A stretch of DNA of 64,000 nt from Rhynchopus sp. YZ270_cl-10 (GCA_964035575.1 OZ037917.1:124001-188000), one strand, 5' to 3'; shown: positions 8,990 through 22,200, counted from the stretch's first letter. Notes: generated from the sequence alone by a model not told the origin. A program made the numbers and translations.

Positions 8990-10706
8990 CGTTTGGGTTC
9001 CCTTTTTTTCAGTCCTGTGTTGGTTTCGTTCTTTGTGGTAGGTGAAAGGGGATGTCCTAGGGTGTCTACTGCAAAGGCAACGTGTGGGTTGCTCGCGTGC
9101 TATGCAAAACAATAACGAGATTTGTAAAAGTGAAGGCGCTATTTTTTTTGTTTCATTTGCTTTGCTTTCATTTTCATTCAATAAATGTCCAGAAGGCGGA
9201 CACACAGCACGAGAGAGCCGCGAGCGGTTCACAGGTGACATGCGAAAGCCTTCATCATGTTTGGTTTGTTTGTGGGTGGGGTGAGGTGAAGTGGGGGTGG
9301 TTTTCTGCCTTGCGGGTCCTCTTTCTTCTTTTCGGAGTCAATGTCCCGCAACAGCACGAACAGCTGGGTGGGATCAAAAAAAATAATAAAGAAGATAAAT
9401 AGGAACACCACACCCGCAGCGGCAACAAAAGAGTGAGTGGTAGAAAAAAAAAACAAAAAAAAAAAAAAAAATTGAGAAGATGAAGTTATGAAAAGCGTCT
9501 TCGGTTTAGTCACCTATACGCCTATAAAGAAAAAAGGTAGCACAACGTGGGACACGAGAGAAAGGAAAAGAAAAGATTTACCCCTAGTGGTTGCGTGGTT
9601 CTGTTGGGGAACAAAGCAAAAAGGCCCTCACGACACAAAAGCCACGCTACGTTCTCGGGTATTTCTTCTGTATGAATTTGCCTCTCGTGCACACACATCT
9701 TTTGTATCAAGCAAAGAAAAATATTAACCCCTACTGAAAAGGGCATAGTTTGTTTTATAAAACAATAAAATTACGCGCAAAGAAAAGGGGTTGTGCTGTG
9801 TTGTCCCTCCGCAGTTCTGTGTCTTCACACTGCTGTGCAGACACGCACTAGGATTGTAGGGACAACCGAAATAAACGAAAAAAAATAGAGAAAAGAGAGA
9901 ATTGAAAGTATTTTGTAAGGTAAAAGAAATATACACAACAGCGTGCCTATGTATATTAAAAACAAACAAAATAACAACAACAACAAACAACGGACGAATG
10001 GATGTTGGAAGGTGGTGGGGTGGAGGTGGAGGTGGAAGTCAACTTGCTAGCCAGCAACGGCGAAACCTCACGTGCATAACCCTTCCCTGGCCAATTGTTT
10101 TTTGCAATACGGCCCGTAGAAGTGCACAGTTGCAGTTCCTGCGCATCCATGTATAGCACAGGGGAACAAACGAGCTCGTGGTAATCACAAGCTGACGTAA
10201 ACCCCTGCTGCTCACACAGAGTAGAGCGCCATTGTCACATGATTACTCTGGCATGCTGCAAGAGGACAGATGATAGCTGTAGGCATCAGTACCGTGCTCC
10301 CACAAAGGTGACTCCCCCACAGCGGTGCACAGCACACATGCTACAGCCAACGCGAACAACGTTCCCAAGGGGAAATGCAAAAAGTCGCTATATATTTCGC
10401 AACTCTCGTACAAGCATCCACCAAAGAGAAAGAACAAAAACAAAAACAAAACAAACAGAAATGGGATTACCTGGTGCACCCAGGTTTTATGCGTGGTGGG
10501 AGGTGAAGGGAGAACAAACACGTGCAATATAGGAAAAGCGACAGCAAAGTTCCGAAGAAGAAAAAAAAAGGCCTCGTTTATGTGCTGCCAGTGGGTTTGA
10601 CAGAATGTTCTCTTGTCCCCTCTTGTGTTTTGATGAATAATAGAAATAAGAAAAAGATACAGCAGTAAAATATGTGCACACACACACACACGCATGTTTA
10701 TTTTTT
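8990..10706. other. Intergenic region, U2AF35 upstream and giant-gene downstream flank
   Basis: No gene is supported. Positions 9171-9236 and 9286-9356 are near-identical to 15847-15911 and 15950-16032 upstream of the giant secreted protein gene. A CCTCTCGTG hairpin remnant lies at about 9666-9705 and another motif copy at about 10398-10420. The rest is AT-rich. Confidence 0.5.
9171..9356 (-). promoter_or_regulatory. Duplicated upstream module, copy 1 (U2AF35)
   Basis: Two blocks here, 180-370 bp upstream of the U2AF35 ATG, are shared with the region 110-300 bp upstream of the giant gene at 15735. The first block (about 62 bp, containing GGACATTTATTGAAT on the minus strand) is essentially identical; the second (about 75 bp, containing CGGGACATTGACTCCG) differs by a base or two. 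The spacer between them differs. The equal placement before two unrelated genes suggests a promoter or leader module, but a chance segmental duplication is possible. Confidence 0.45.
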
Positions 10707-13700
10707 TTAAACCTCGTCAAGGATCTCCGAGTCCAGTCCGCACTGCTTCGACAGCAACGTGGCCTCGATGCCCGAGGACAGAGCACCCTGTGCCGCTGTG
10801 AGAGAGATCTTGTAGTCCGCAAGGGTCGCCATGTTGAAGGACGCTCCACGCACCGTGGTGCGCTGCATGCCCGCCGCTCCCCCGCAGGGCCCCGCAAGAA
10901 CGTCGACGTCGGAGGCAAGGTCCCCTGTCGTGCTTGTCTGGCCAACAGGGAGTGTGAGGACCACGTTCAACACCGATGGCTGCGGCACCGTTGTCCCGGC
11001 CGCAAGCCCAGCAAGGGCAGGGGTTCTTTGCCTTTGAGGATGTGACGGCATCGTCCTTTCTCTTCATCACAATCAGGTCGTCCTCCACCTGCTTCGCTGC
11101 ATCTGCAATCTCCTGCATGCACGCCTTGTCCGGGAAACGCTTGCTGTACTTCGCACTCCCGCACGTCTTGAAGGCAGGTGTGCAGACCTCCGGCGTGCAC
11201 ACAACCGGGGTGCACGTCTTCGGGGTGCACACTCTCGGTGTGCACGACTTCTTGCACTTCTTGAACCCACAGCACCCGACGCACACCTTCGTGCAGTCGC
11301 CCCCTGTGCACTTGGCCGCAGTGCAGTCGCCACCCGTGCACTTCTTCGGTGTGCACTCCTTCGGCGTCATGTAGCACTCGTAGTACCGGACCGTTTTCCA
11401 CCTGCAACCAAACTCGTTCGTGCCCTGGCCTGCGTCCACCTCTGTGTGTCCCTCTGTCCCAGACAGCCCGAACACCCCGGCGAGGTTGTAGGTCGCGTCC
11501 CCGAGCGCACTGAAGTCCCCTTTCGCAAAGTCCTTCGACAGCGACACCAGCTCGCCCAGGCCCGCCTGGTCCAGCGCACTCGCAATGTTGTTCAGCACCG
11601 ACTTCATGTCCGAGAGGAAGTTCCCGATCACACCCGCCATGCGGTTCAGCGGCGCCTTGTTGAACTGGTTCTTCACACTCGTCCACGCCGACGACACCTG
11701 TCCACTCACAGTGTTCCACACACCCACCGCAGCCGACCCCACTGCCTTCGCCCCGTCCACAACAGCGCCAATCACCGCCGAAGGGTCCAGGTCCGATGTC
11801 ACGGTGATGTCAAACTCCGAGTTCAGGAAGTTGTTTGTGTTCATCTCCGCAGTCCCGGAAATCGTGTTCTCCACACCCACCACAGTCACACCGAGCGAGA
11901 AGGAAATTGTGTCTCCCTGCACAGACAGCGTCGTCTGCACGTTCACAGCAAAGAGCACAGAGATGTCGCAGTTGAAGATGGCGTACGGGACCGGTGCTGC
12001 CGTGTCGTACTCAAACAGCACCTGCTTCACCTTCACCACCCCGTACAGGAAGGTCATGTCCGACAGACTCATGTGGAAGGCCGAGAAGTCCCACGGGAAG
12101 TACACCTCTGCCGTAGACGTCAGTGCCCCGTCGTACAGGTGGATCTCCCCTGCGAAGTGCAGCTTCTCCGAGTCCACAATCAGCAGCAGCGCACCGTACG
12201 ACCGCAGGAGCGGGATGTCAAACGCCCCCTGGATGTTCACCTCTGCGGCCGGAGGGGCAATGTTCAGGTCCACCAGGAAACGTGCCCCGCCTGCCGCCTT
12301 CTTCGCGTCGTCCAGGTGCGACCCGATCCGCATGAAGTCGACGTCGCCAAACTTAAGCGCAATGTGGTCCATTTCCGCGTTCACGTAGAACTGCGTTGGG
12401 CTGATCGCCACCTCCGCCGCCATCTCCCACCCGATGAAGTTCAGGCGCCCTGCAAACGCAAGCCCCCTTGGCACGACCAGCGTCGACAGCCCCAGCTCCA
12501 AGGTCTGCTGCTTCAGCGGGCTGAAGGTCATGTAAGCAAAGCAGTCCTTGTTGATCTCCGTCACGCCTGCGTCCGCCGCAGGTGCAACGCAGTTCGCCTT
12601 GTAGTCCTTGTCGTACGGGTACAGGCCCGACTCTGCAAACTGGGGCGGGAGTGCCTTCTGGATGTTCTGCAGCGTCGACGTCACCTCAGACACGTCCACC
12701 CCCAGGGCCTCGAACGCTGCCTCTGCCGCAGCAAGCCCCGCATCAGACGCCTCCCCGGTGAGCAGCACCAGCCACGGCACCTCCGCCGAAACAAAGTCTG
12801 CAATCGACCCAATTGTCAGCTCCGACACCATCACCACGAAGAAGTTGTCCTCCGGGAGCGTCGCACTCAGCCCGATGTACGCCCTCGCCTCCACGTACGG
12901 CTGCACCTGGTCCACACAGTTGTCCTGGCGCCCGATGCACGCAGCCGCCCCCAGCACCAGCCCGGTCGGGAGGGGCGACTTCAGGTCCCAATCCATCCCA
13001 AGCATCATGTCCCCGAGGTGGATGAACGGGATCTCAAAGGACTCGTACCACCACCCCGCAGCCGTGAGCTTCCCCCGCAGGATCTGTGCCGTCGGCGTCA
13101 CAATGATCGCCAGGTCGCCGTTGAAGTAGATGTCCTTCCGCTTCTCCGAGTCGTTGCAGTCGTCCACACACACAATGAACGGGAACGTCATCCCAAGCTC
13201 CTGCCGCGGCGGCGCCGCACTCCCAATCGTATCCACAATGTACCGCAGGTACGTCGAGGCCCCGTACGTCCCCGTTGCGTCAGACACACGGAAGGCCTGC
13301 GAATCGTCCGTGTCCGCCTCCGTCCCCACACGCAGCTCCAGCTCCAGCCCCCCAGAGTACGTCAGCGATGCCGAAGCCCCCAGCTGGATCTCCTCCGTCA
13401 TGTCCTTCAGCAGCGACACAAAGGCGCTGTCCGTGTCGGGCAGGAGCGGCGACCCGACCGCAGACATCTTGATCCCGTCCGTCGTCACCCCAAAGCTCAG
13501 CGTCGTGTCCTGGATCCCCAGGGACAGCACAGGCTTCATGATGTCGCTCTCCGCCAGCGCCTCCCCGACACTCGCAAGCTCCCCGGCCGTGATCAGGTGC
13601 GCCAGGCTCCCCACCGTGAGCGTCTCCACAGACACGCTTGCCTCCACCCCGTTGCATGTCTTCGGCTGGCCCACCCGCCCCACACCGATGATCGAGTCCA

Positions 13701-15735
13701 GCGAGCTGTTTGTGGGGCCGCAGTTCCCGGCGCAGAACGGCATCAGAATCTCCCCCTTCGTCACGATGTTTGTTGCCTGCTTCAGGAAGGCGACCAGGTC
13801 CGACGCAGCGTCGCTCTGTGCCTCTGCGTCCCGTCCCTGCTCCTGTGCCTGTGCCTGCTCACGCTCCTGCACCTCCGCCTGTGCCTGTGCCTGCACCTGC
13901 GCAGCCCTCCCACTCGACACCCCCGGGCAGTCCTTGCTCGCATACTTCAAGCTCACCCCGTCGCTCGAGTCCTCGAGTGTGATCGACTCCGCAAACGCAA
14001 TCCCGTCAAAGCCCTTCAGCAGCTTCACAAGGTCGCTGTTCACACTCATCAGGTCCTGTGGGAACGCCTCCTTCAGCGTCATGAACTTGTTCACATTCCC
14101 AAGGGCCGCCTTGCTCGCCTCCTTTTTCGGGCTCGACGAAGGGTCCTCCTCCACAGGGGCGAGCGTCACACCGACACCCCCGAACGACACCGCTCCCCAC
14201 CACTTCGCCGACGTCATGTCCGACTCCCCGAGGCACTGGTAGTGCGGGTGCCCGAGGATCACGTGGATGTCCTGGATCCCGTACTTGTCTTTCAGGTACT
14301 CGTTCGAAATCGCCACCACAAACGAAAACCCGCTGAAGGAGCTGGCCTCCTTGAACCAGTCCAGCGACACCCCGGCTGTGTCCCCCACCTGCGACCAAAA
14401 CCCCTGCTTCGTAGGCGTCGTCGTCTCCTCTCCTGCAAGCACGCTCGCCCGTCTTTTCAAGGCCTCGTCGTCAACGCAACGGTCCACAGCACATTCCTCC
14501 CCAAGTTCGCAGTCCACGTCCGCTGCGCACGCAACCCCGCACTGGCTCACAGACGGCCGGCACGTCTCGCCGGGAACCACGCAGTCTGCATCCTCCGCGC
14601 ACCCTGTGGGGGCAGTAGCAGTGCACAGCCCCTCCACGCAGGTCTGCCCCGCAGTGCAGTCCGCCGGGCCTTGGCACAGGGTCCCGTGATCGGGCTTACA
14701 CTTCCCGTTCGCGCACGTCCACCCCGCCTGCGGACAGTCTGCGGGACCCATGCACTCGGCGTCGTAGCAACGCCCGTGCGCACACACTTTGTTGTCCCCA
14801 GTGCAGTCAGCGGACTCCGTGCACTGGACCGGCACGCACCTATCTGTCCCGGGGGAGTCGCAGATCTGTGTTCCACTGTTGCATTCGCTGTCCATCGTGC
14901 ACACAACCACACACCGCAGGTTGTCGCAGGCCTCGTCCGGCCCGCACGTCGACGCGTCGTTCGGGTCGCACATCTGCACGCACTTCTGGTTCGCGCAGAC
15001 CGCCGCCGCACGCACACTCGACGCCGACGGGCAGTCCTCGTCGTAGAGGCACGCCTTCTGTCCCTTTGAGAACCCAAACGAAAGCCCAACACCAATCCCA
15101 GCGAAGAGCTCTGGCTGTGCTGTGTTCACACCAAGGCTCACCCCGCCCCCGACCTGGAACGCCGCCTTCCAGTTTGTTGTCAGCTGCATCGGTACCTCGG
15201 GCAACGACAGCCCCAGAGTCGCCGTGAAGAGTGGCCTCGCAAACGCCGCCGCAGACGCCGCATCCGCCGTTCTGTTCTTCGCCTTCGCCTCCTGCTTCCG
15301 CAGGAACGTCTCCTTTGCCTGCAAGAACGCAGCCTCACGTCTCGCCTCCCCCGCCTCCTGGTTGCACACACCACTCATCATGTCCAGCGCAGGCTCCAGC
15401 TGGTCCATCACCATCTCAACCCCGTCAAACGCATCCCCGGTGTCAAAGTACGCCGTCATGTCCGAGAGACCGACCTCAATCTTGTCCTTCAGGTCCGCCA
15501 GAATCGACGCGTCGCTGAAAGCCGCGTCAAACGCGTCCGTGATCCCCACCTTCTCCAGCTTCTTGTCTGCGAGCTTCATCACCGACTTCACAACAGCCCC
15601 CCTGAAGCCGTCGAGCGCACCCTCCAGGCCGTCTCCGAGGACACCCAGCGTCAGCGGCTCCCCTGTTGTTGCTTCCTCCTCACACCGCACGCCTGCCAGC
15701 AGCAGAAGCAGCACACACAGCCGGTCCCACACCAT
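10707..15735 (-). CDS. Giant secreted Cys-rich protein
   Basis: The frame from the ATG at 15735 reads 1672 aa to a stop at 10717. It starts with a clear signal peptide, MVWDRLCVLLLLLAGVRC. At about residues 235-440 are repeated six-Cys-like units of the type C-x3-DC-x4-C-x4-C, resembling EB/Dickkopf-like modules. A long beta-rich, acidic region follows with an Ala/Gln/Glu-rich linker (AQAQAQAEVQEREQAQAQEQ). Near the C-terminus is a Cys-Thr-Pro repeat (CTPRVCTPKTCTPVVCTPEV). After about 11030 the frame loses protein character, while the neighbouring minus frame becomes protein-like (TVPQPSVLNVVLTLPVGQTS ... CGLDSEILDEV) and stops at 10707. That suggests a frameshift or sequence error near 10990-11030, not an intron, because no GT-AG pair fits. 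No family is recognised; a surface or matrix protein is likely. Confidence 0.75.
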
Positions 15736-15846
15736 TGTTCCGGTGTATTGTCTTTTGGTGTTTCTTCTTGTAGAATCTGTGTGTGGATGAGTGCTTGAGG
15801 TTGTAGGTGGGTAGGTGTGGAGAAGGAAGGAATTGCTTTTTTTTTG

Positions 15847-16032
15847 CTTTGTTATTGATTCAATAAATGTCCAGAAGGCGGACACACAGCACGAGAGAGC
15901 CGCGAGCGGTTCACAGGTGCTTTGTTTAGAGGGGTGAAGTGAGGTGTGGTGAAGTGGGGGTGGTTTTCTGCCTTGTGGGTCCTCTTTCTTCTTTTCGGAG
16001 TCAATGTCCCGCAACAGCACGAACAGCTGGGT
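15847..16032 (-). promoter_or_regulatory. Duplicated upstream module, copy 2 (giant gene)
   Basis: Counterpart of 9171-9356. On the minus strand it reads toward the giant gene and ends about 110 bp before its ATG. Confidence 0.45.
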
Positions 16033-16034
16033 GG

Positions 16035-16140
16035 TTTCAGTATGGTGTAGTCACCGATGCTTTCCGAGGATGTCGTGAGGTTCTTCTTGTCCCCTTTCCA
16101 AGCCCCACTTTCCGATTCCCTTTAGCTTTGGGATCTTCCT
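16035..16140 (-). pseudogene. Fragment of the RHS/Crinkler-like ATPase gene
   Basis: About 100 bp matches 16647-16760 inside the adjacent ATPase gene, in the same orientation, with a short internal deletion. It abuts the duplicated upstream module exactly, so it is a scrap left by rearrangement, not a gene. Confidence 0.65.
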
Positions 16141-16237
16141 ACTACGTGTTCCCCCCCTCCCCCCCACTGGAAGCAATCTATTGTTTTGTTTTTCTTGAAA
16201 GACATTTGCAAGACGACTGATTAGGAAGTTTGGTCAT

Positions 16238-19200
16238 CTAAATGTGTTTACAGATTCTCCTGAGGAACGGCACCCATCTTGTCGTCCTTGTTCTGGTCGG
16301 TGACAGAGAGAGCGTTGCAGGCCACACAGGACGCGAAGCTAACATGCTTGAGCTAGGTACAATTACAGTTCCACTCAGAGGACCGTAGTATGCGTGGAAG
16401 TTCTTTGGACCCACCACTGCACAGTCGGTGTTGTTGGAAGGTATGTCACATGATATCGGATGCTGCGAGATCATGATGAATGCGTCTCCGCTGCTCACAG
16501 ACTTCTCTATTTCGTCGGGAAGTGTAACATTTTTATTACTAGCCCCGGGGCTTTTTGACTTACACTTTCCAACCTCATTGAAGTGTTGACCAGAGTCAGA
16601 TTTCAGGCGACAGAAGAAGTCACCGCCCGCTGCACCTGCGGCATTCAGTATGGTGTAGTCACCGATGCTTTCCGAGGATGTCGTGAGGTTCTTCTTGTCC
16701 CCTTCAACAGGTCGGGTGAACAGCCCCACTTTCCAATTCCCTTTAGCTTTGAGATCTTCCTGGAATGCTGCCTTATCACAACCTTTTGTGCTAATCCTGG
16801 ACGAAGATTCCGCCAGCTGCATCGGCACTTTCACCACACGCGTGTCGCCACCTTTCAGCCAACATGCTCCAGCGTGGAGGTCTTTTAAGGTTATGAGGTC
16901 TTCACACACATGTGACCTGATGCAGCGTACTGATGCAGCAAACTGCTCCAATGCATTAGCACCCTCATAATATGGTCTCCATGTGCTCAGAACAGTGCCG
17001 CCCAGGCTGCGCAAAACAAGCATAAGGAGTGCTGAGATGTGCAGCGGGTACCTATGGCCCGATCTTATCTTCTTCAGGTCAGCGTGGCGGAGTTTGACGA
17101 GACCGATACGGGTCAGATAGTCACAAGTGATATTTCCGATCTTCTCATCCAATCGGAACTTTCCGTCACCTGTCAGGGTGCGCTGAAGCAGGGGCACAAT
17201 AACGTCAGTGCCCACGTCGCTAAGTTTGTATTTCTCTTCTAACGAAGCAGCAGCTGCCTCAAATATGCCAGAAAGTGTCGTTGAGGTGTTGTCCACAAGG
17301 AACTCCAGCGTTCGTGGGTGCTCTCCAAAAAGTTGCAGAAGTTCCTCGCTATGTTCCAGTACAACGCTGTTTTGTACTTCTTGTGGCATCTTAGTTATTG
17401 AGGGGGGCGTGACCAGCAGCTTCTTGGCATTCGGGGAATCTCCTGCAGTCTTCTTCAGCAGCAAGGAAGTGATTGAGGTGCAGGCTGCGAACACCCGAGG
17501 GCTCGAACAGATGGTATCGGACAGAACACGGAACACCTGCCGCAAGCAACTCTTCTCATAAAACTCCTCCACCCCCTCTGTCTGCATTGGGTCCATGTTG
17601 TGTGCTCCATCTACCAACACCATGACAATTGCGTTAGGTGAAATATCTTGGGTGGCAGTAATGAGGCCTTGGAGATGGAATGACCAGTGGTAATCCTTCT
17701 GGTAAGTTCGGAAATCCCCCTTTGCTGGACAAGGACCGTCAGTCATTGCAGTCATCAGGACGAACATGATCCGGTCCATTATCTCCTTCTCCACCTCATC
17801 CCGTCGACCTGCACCAAGTGTCACTCTCTCAGCCGATGCGCCGTTCTCAAAGTTGCAGTAAAGAGTGTAACAGGTTTGCTCTTTGAATGATGCGTTGCCT
17901 TGCATGATGGACTTCATTTCATCTAACAAGCGCGACTTGCCGTCACCCATGCCGGATATAACTGACACAACACTCCTGCTCTGCTTGTCATACTTCCCCG
18001 CTACACAAGCATTTATCTCGTTTTTAATTACTTCGAGTACGGTAGAACCTCCTTGATAGTCCTCGAAAGGCCTGTGTCGGTCAAACCTGAATCCCTGAGA
18101 GGACTCCAGTGCACGCAGCAGGAATGGCTGCACCTCTTCAATTGTTATGCGCTGCTGAGCTTCCATCGCCAACGCCTTCTGCTTCTTCTTCGATGCAATC
18201 TGCATCTCCTTCCATGCAAACAGCTTCCTCGCGCTCTGTAAGTGCATGCAAAATAAAAGAACGAAACTAGAAAGAACAAAATAACAACAAAGTTATGTCA
18301 CACTGTGCATCTCCAGTGCCGACAATTGCAACCCCAACACACACATGTTGCGAATGGGTCATGCTCAGGCCTCAGCCTAACTCCCGGGCCTCAGCCAAAA
18401 CCCAGGGAAATAGCTTGGGTACTTTTGCTGGTTTCAAAACCAGAACGAGCTGGTTTACTGGTTTGGGGAAAAATAAAAAAAAAAGTGGGATTCGGGATTC
18501 AGTTTTTTGCCTCCCCCGCACCACTTTTCCACTCACAGAAGAAAGCCTCACACGTAAGCGAACCCTTAAAAAGGGTTCATTGAGCGACTCTATGGTGTAA
18601 AAAGCTGCATGTTTGAGGTGATCCAGTCTCACGCTTTTTCACACATTTTCACTTGGTTTCACATGGTTTCACACATTTTCACATGGTTTCACGGTGTGAA
18701 AAAGTGTGTACGAAAGTGAAAAAAAAACTGCTTCACGCACTCTGAGTGGATTCCTCCAGAAAAAAAACTTGGTGTTTTCACATGGTTTCACACATTTTCA
18801 CATGGTTTCACATGTTTTCACATGTTTTCACTTGGTTTCACACATTTTCACTTGTTTTCACACGCTTTCACGGTGTTGTGGAAAAGTGTGCGCTGGATCA
18901 CCTCAAAAAATATATCAGTCAATAACTGAACCACCGGGACTTTTCTCCCAAGGTTCGTTGAACAAAAAACAGATCGTCAAAAAAAATCGTCCGACCCCGC
19001 AATTGAAAGATTTTGAGCAGCGGAATGCAAAGAAATAAAAATAAAAATAAAAAAAAATTTTTTTTTGAACTCCAGATTGGTGAATCCCAAAAATTCGAAA
19101 ATGAATTGCATGAATGCGACCCACCGAAATTTTTAAAAAAAATTAAAACCCTGCGGGGATGGATTTCCGAGTCGATATCTTTTAATTGCGGGGTCGCACG

Positions 19201-22200
19201 ATTTCTGGAAATGAGTAGAAGTTAAAAATTCTTCTGTACATGGGTAGTTGTGGCTGTACACCGTGGAAAACGGCGTACAGCCAGTCTAAACTGACACATG
19301 CATTTTAGGTCAAAAATACTCATTTCTGAGCGCAAAGTGACGCCATCACAGCACGCACAGACTCCCGAGAACCGAAAAAAAATTTTTTTTTTCCCGATTT
19401 TTTGTAGGCAAAAAATGGCCACCAACCAGTACCCCTTCAGACTTCCCTTAAGACTTTGTACAGGGAGTCCCCCACACAAAAACCAGGTTCCAGGGGGGCT
19501 CAGGAGGGTGGCTGCGTAACAGTGAGGATCACTTTTTTTCTTTGTCAAAAGTGATATTTTGACTGTTTTGCACGATCTGAATCCATTCGAACAATTTTTT
19601 TTGAATTTTGAGGAATTTTTTGCAAAATACCACCGCCCAGGCTTACAGCTGAAAACCGGAAAACCCGATTTGGTCGAGGGACTCACATATCTGAGGTGAA
19701 CCAATGACATCAAAAGTTTTCAAAACCAGCGGGGATGGGTTTCCGAGTCGATATCTTTTAATTGCGGGGTCGGACAATTTTTTTTTGACGAGTAGAAATT
19801 AAAAATTTTTCTGTACAAAAACGGAAAAAAGTCCCGGTGGCTCAATTATTGACTGATATATAATTCTAGTGTAATTATTTCCTCATAATTACACGCGGGG
19901 GGGTTCTGGCACGAGTTTTCCAATAATCGCACGAGCGCAGTGAGTGCGATTAGGAAAACGAGTGCCAGAACCCCCCCAAGTGTAATTACGGGAATAATTA
20001 CACTAAATTAGATATTTTATTATCGCGCAATTATGGTCGAGTACAAAAATCCGGCGGGTTCCAAGAAGGTAATCAGAACCTGGAGTGAGGGTGGTATGGT
20101 GTTAAGTGTGAGTGTGAGTGACAAGTAAAGAGAAAATGTGCAGATGGGCTCTTCACAATCATTAGCCATGTGCTCGGCAGTGCTCGGCGTGTAATTATTT
20201 CCTTAATTTTACTGTCAAAAATTTTACGGCTATTTTATACACAATCCTTAATCCCACTAGTGGGATTAAGGATCTTAAAAATACTTTTTTGGTCAGGATT
20301 TTTGTACGAGACCTTAATTGCGCGTTAACCCTTTGGGGACCAAGGTGGGCCGACTTTAGGGTAAAAAATCGGGGTCCTCGCAGAGGAAGGTAGGTAATGT
20401 GGTCCCACATGCATAAAAACCAAAGTCGAGGGGCGGAATTGAAAGATTTTTTATCATCTGAATCCAAAGAAGCAAGAATTTTTTACTTTTGAAATTTTAG
20501 AAATTTATTAGATACGAGGGAGACTGGAGCACCACTCTGAAAAAAATGTTTTTCAGAGTGGGTGCACGAAGCTGTGGAAGTTGGTCAGAATTTTTTTTCT
20601 GGGCCCGTAAACCGACGCAATTGATAGATTTGCACAAAAAGGAATCCAATAAAAAAAAAATCTAGGAGTTTAGACTAGCTAAGGTGGTGTTAACCGTGGG
20701 AGGGAAGAGGTGGGGGTGTTTTGGGTCACTTTTCAGTTTTTGGGTTATCAAAAGTGCATTTTTTTGGTCAATTTTTTCATATTTTTCAAAATTTCGGCGC
20801 GGAAACGCATTTCCGGGCATTTCCGGGCATTTTTGGGGCCGGGATAGGTGGATTTTCCATATTTTGAGGCCTCAGGCAAAATGTCTAAAAATGGCACTTT
20901 TACTAGGGAATAGTGGAAAAAAGTAGGGTATGTTAGGGGGGCAAGTGAGTAAATTGACTTCACAGTGTCCATTTTCAAAAACTTTGGGCGTCGTTAACTG
21001 CGCGAAACTGCCGGAATGCAACGCAATGCGAAATCAGTTCCAGAAATATTTTTTTCTAAAATTATTGGCCGGTGGTGACTTTCCTACTTTGGCAGACCAC
21101 CCCAAAACAACCTTATCTCGTTTTCTGCACAACTCATCCCATTTTTTTCTCTCGAAACTGGCGTTATTTGACAGATTTGCAAAAAATCTTTTAACGACGC
21201 CCAAACTTTTTGAAAAATACCACTTGGAAGATATCTAACTCACTTGCGAGGTGAAAATGCAAAAATCGTAAAAAACCCCACTTTTTCCCGATTTTCTGAA
21301 AATCGGCTTGGGGGCGCCACCATATGACACGGATACATTATTTCTAAAACCTTCGATTCTTGCTTCTTTGGAAAGATGGGCCAAAAAATCTTTCCACCAT
21401 GCCAAGAGTTGGTCAAAAATACTGAGCAGATCATGGATTACTGGTCCTCCTAAGAAAAAAAGATATAACTGCCACTATAGTGGCAGTTGGTCCCCAAAGG
21501 GTTACTGGGGGGGGGGCGAATAAGAGATCAGGGGTGAATAAGAGATTAGGGCCGAATAAGAGATCAGGTTGAGATTTTGGGGGTATTTTTTTTTTTTTTT
21601 TTTGCATGCAACAGGGTTTTATCTTGAAAAAACATTTTGAAATTTTACCGTCTACCCGGTCTGGCAAAAAAGTGGTCAAAAAATTTTTTTTGCCTCCGGC
21701 GAAAATGTCTATTTGCTCTTTTTCCCCCAAAAAAATTTTTTTATTTTTGGCTCGTCCGTTCGCCTAATAAGAGATGCCACATCTCTTATTCGCCCCCCCC
21801 CAGTAATAAAAAAAAAAAAAAAAACGGCTGACCGAGTCAACGTCTGACTCGGTCAAACCGACCGAGTGACCGGACCTGTATAGAACCCTGGGTGTGGAAA
21901 GCAAGTAGACCACTCGCCATGCCTCCAAAAGGTCCGAGGTTCCCTACGCCACACAGACAGTACAACCACATGTAATGACTCAACTCAAAGGTTGAGTGAA
22001 TAGAAACTACAAAGAGTTCAACACGACACACATGTTGCGAATGGGTCATGCTAGAAAGATAACATAAGAATGGGTGTGAAAAGCAAGGGTTATACCTTCA
22101 GCTGATCCTTGAGCTCGGTGAAAGCTTCCCCGAGCCTGGTGTACGGCGGCTTGCAATCAGCTTCGTTCCAGGGATCGAAACCTGCGCGTGGGAGAATTTT

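Larger units (their letters stand above)
15736..16237. other. Upstream region of the giant gene, mosaic of duplicated pieces
   Basis: 15847-16032 repeats the U2AF35 upstream module. 16035-16140 repeats a fragment of the neighbouring ATPase coding sequence. The rest is short and AT-rich. Confidence 0.6.
18366..22025. mobile_element. 3.66-kb composite insertion in the ATPase intron
   Basis: This block lies between two 27-bp direct repeats and is packed with DNA elements: a GTGTGAAA MITE (18614-18905), a TA-flanked element (18911-19860), a foldback (19867-20005), a piggyBac-like element (20329-21501) and a nested TA element (21505-21803). No gene is seen in it. The flanking repeat could be an unusually long target duplication or the footprint of a small intron duplication into which elements later piled. 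Confidence 0.6.

Noticed and set aside
11446-15069. 1207-aa plus-strand open frame
   Set aside because: It is the antisense shadow of the giant secreted protein: Arg/His/Pro-rich with no domain, while the minus frame has a signal peptide and Cys modules.
18366-22025. LTR retroelement between the 27-bp direct repeats
   Set aside because: The repeats are far too short for LTRs, and no gag/pol-like frame, primer site or polypurine tract is visible.
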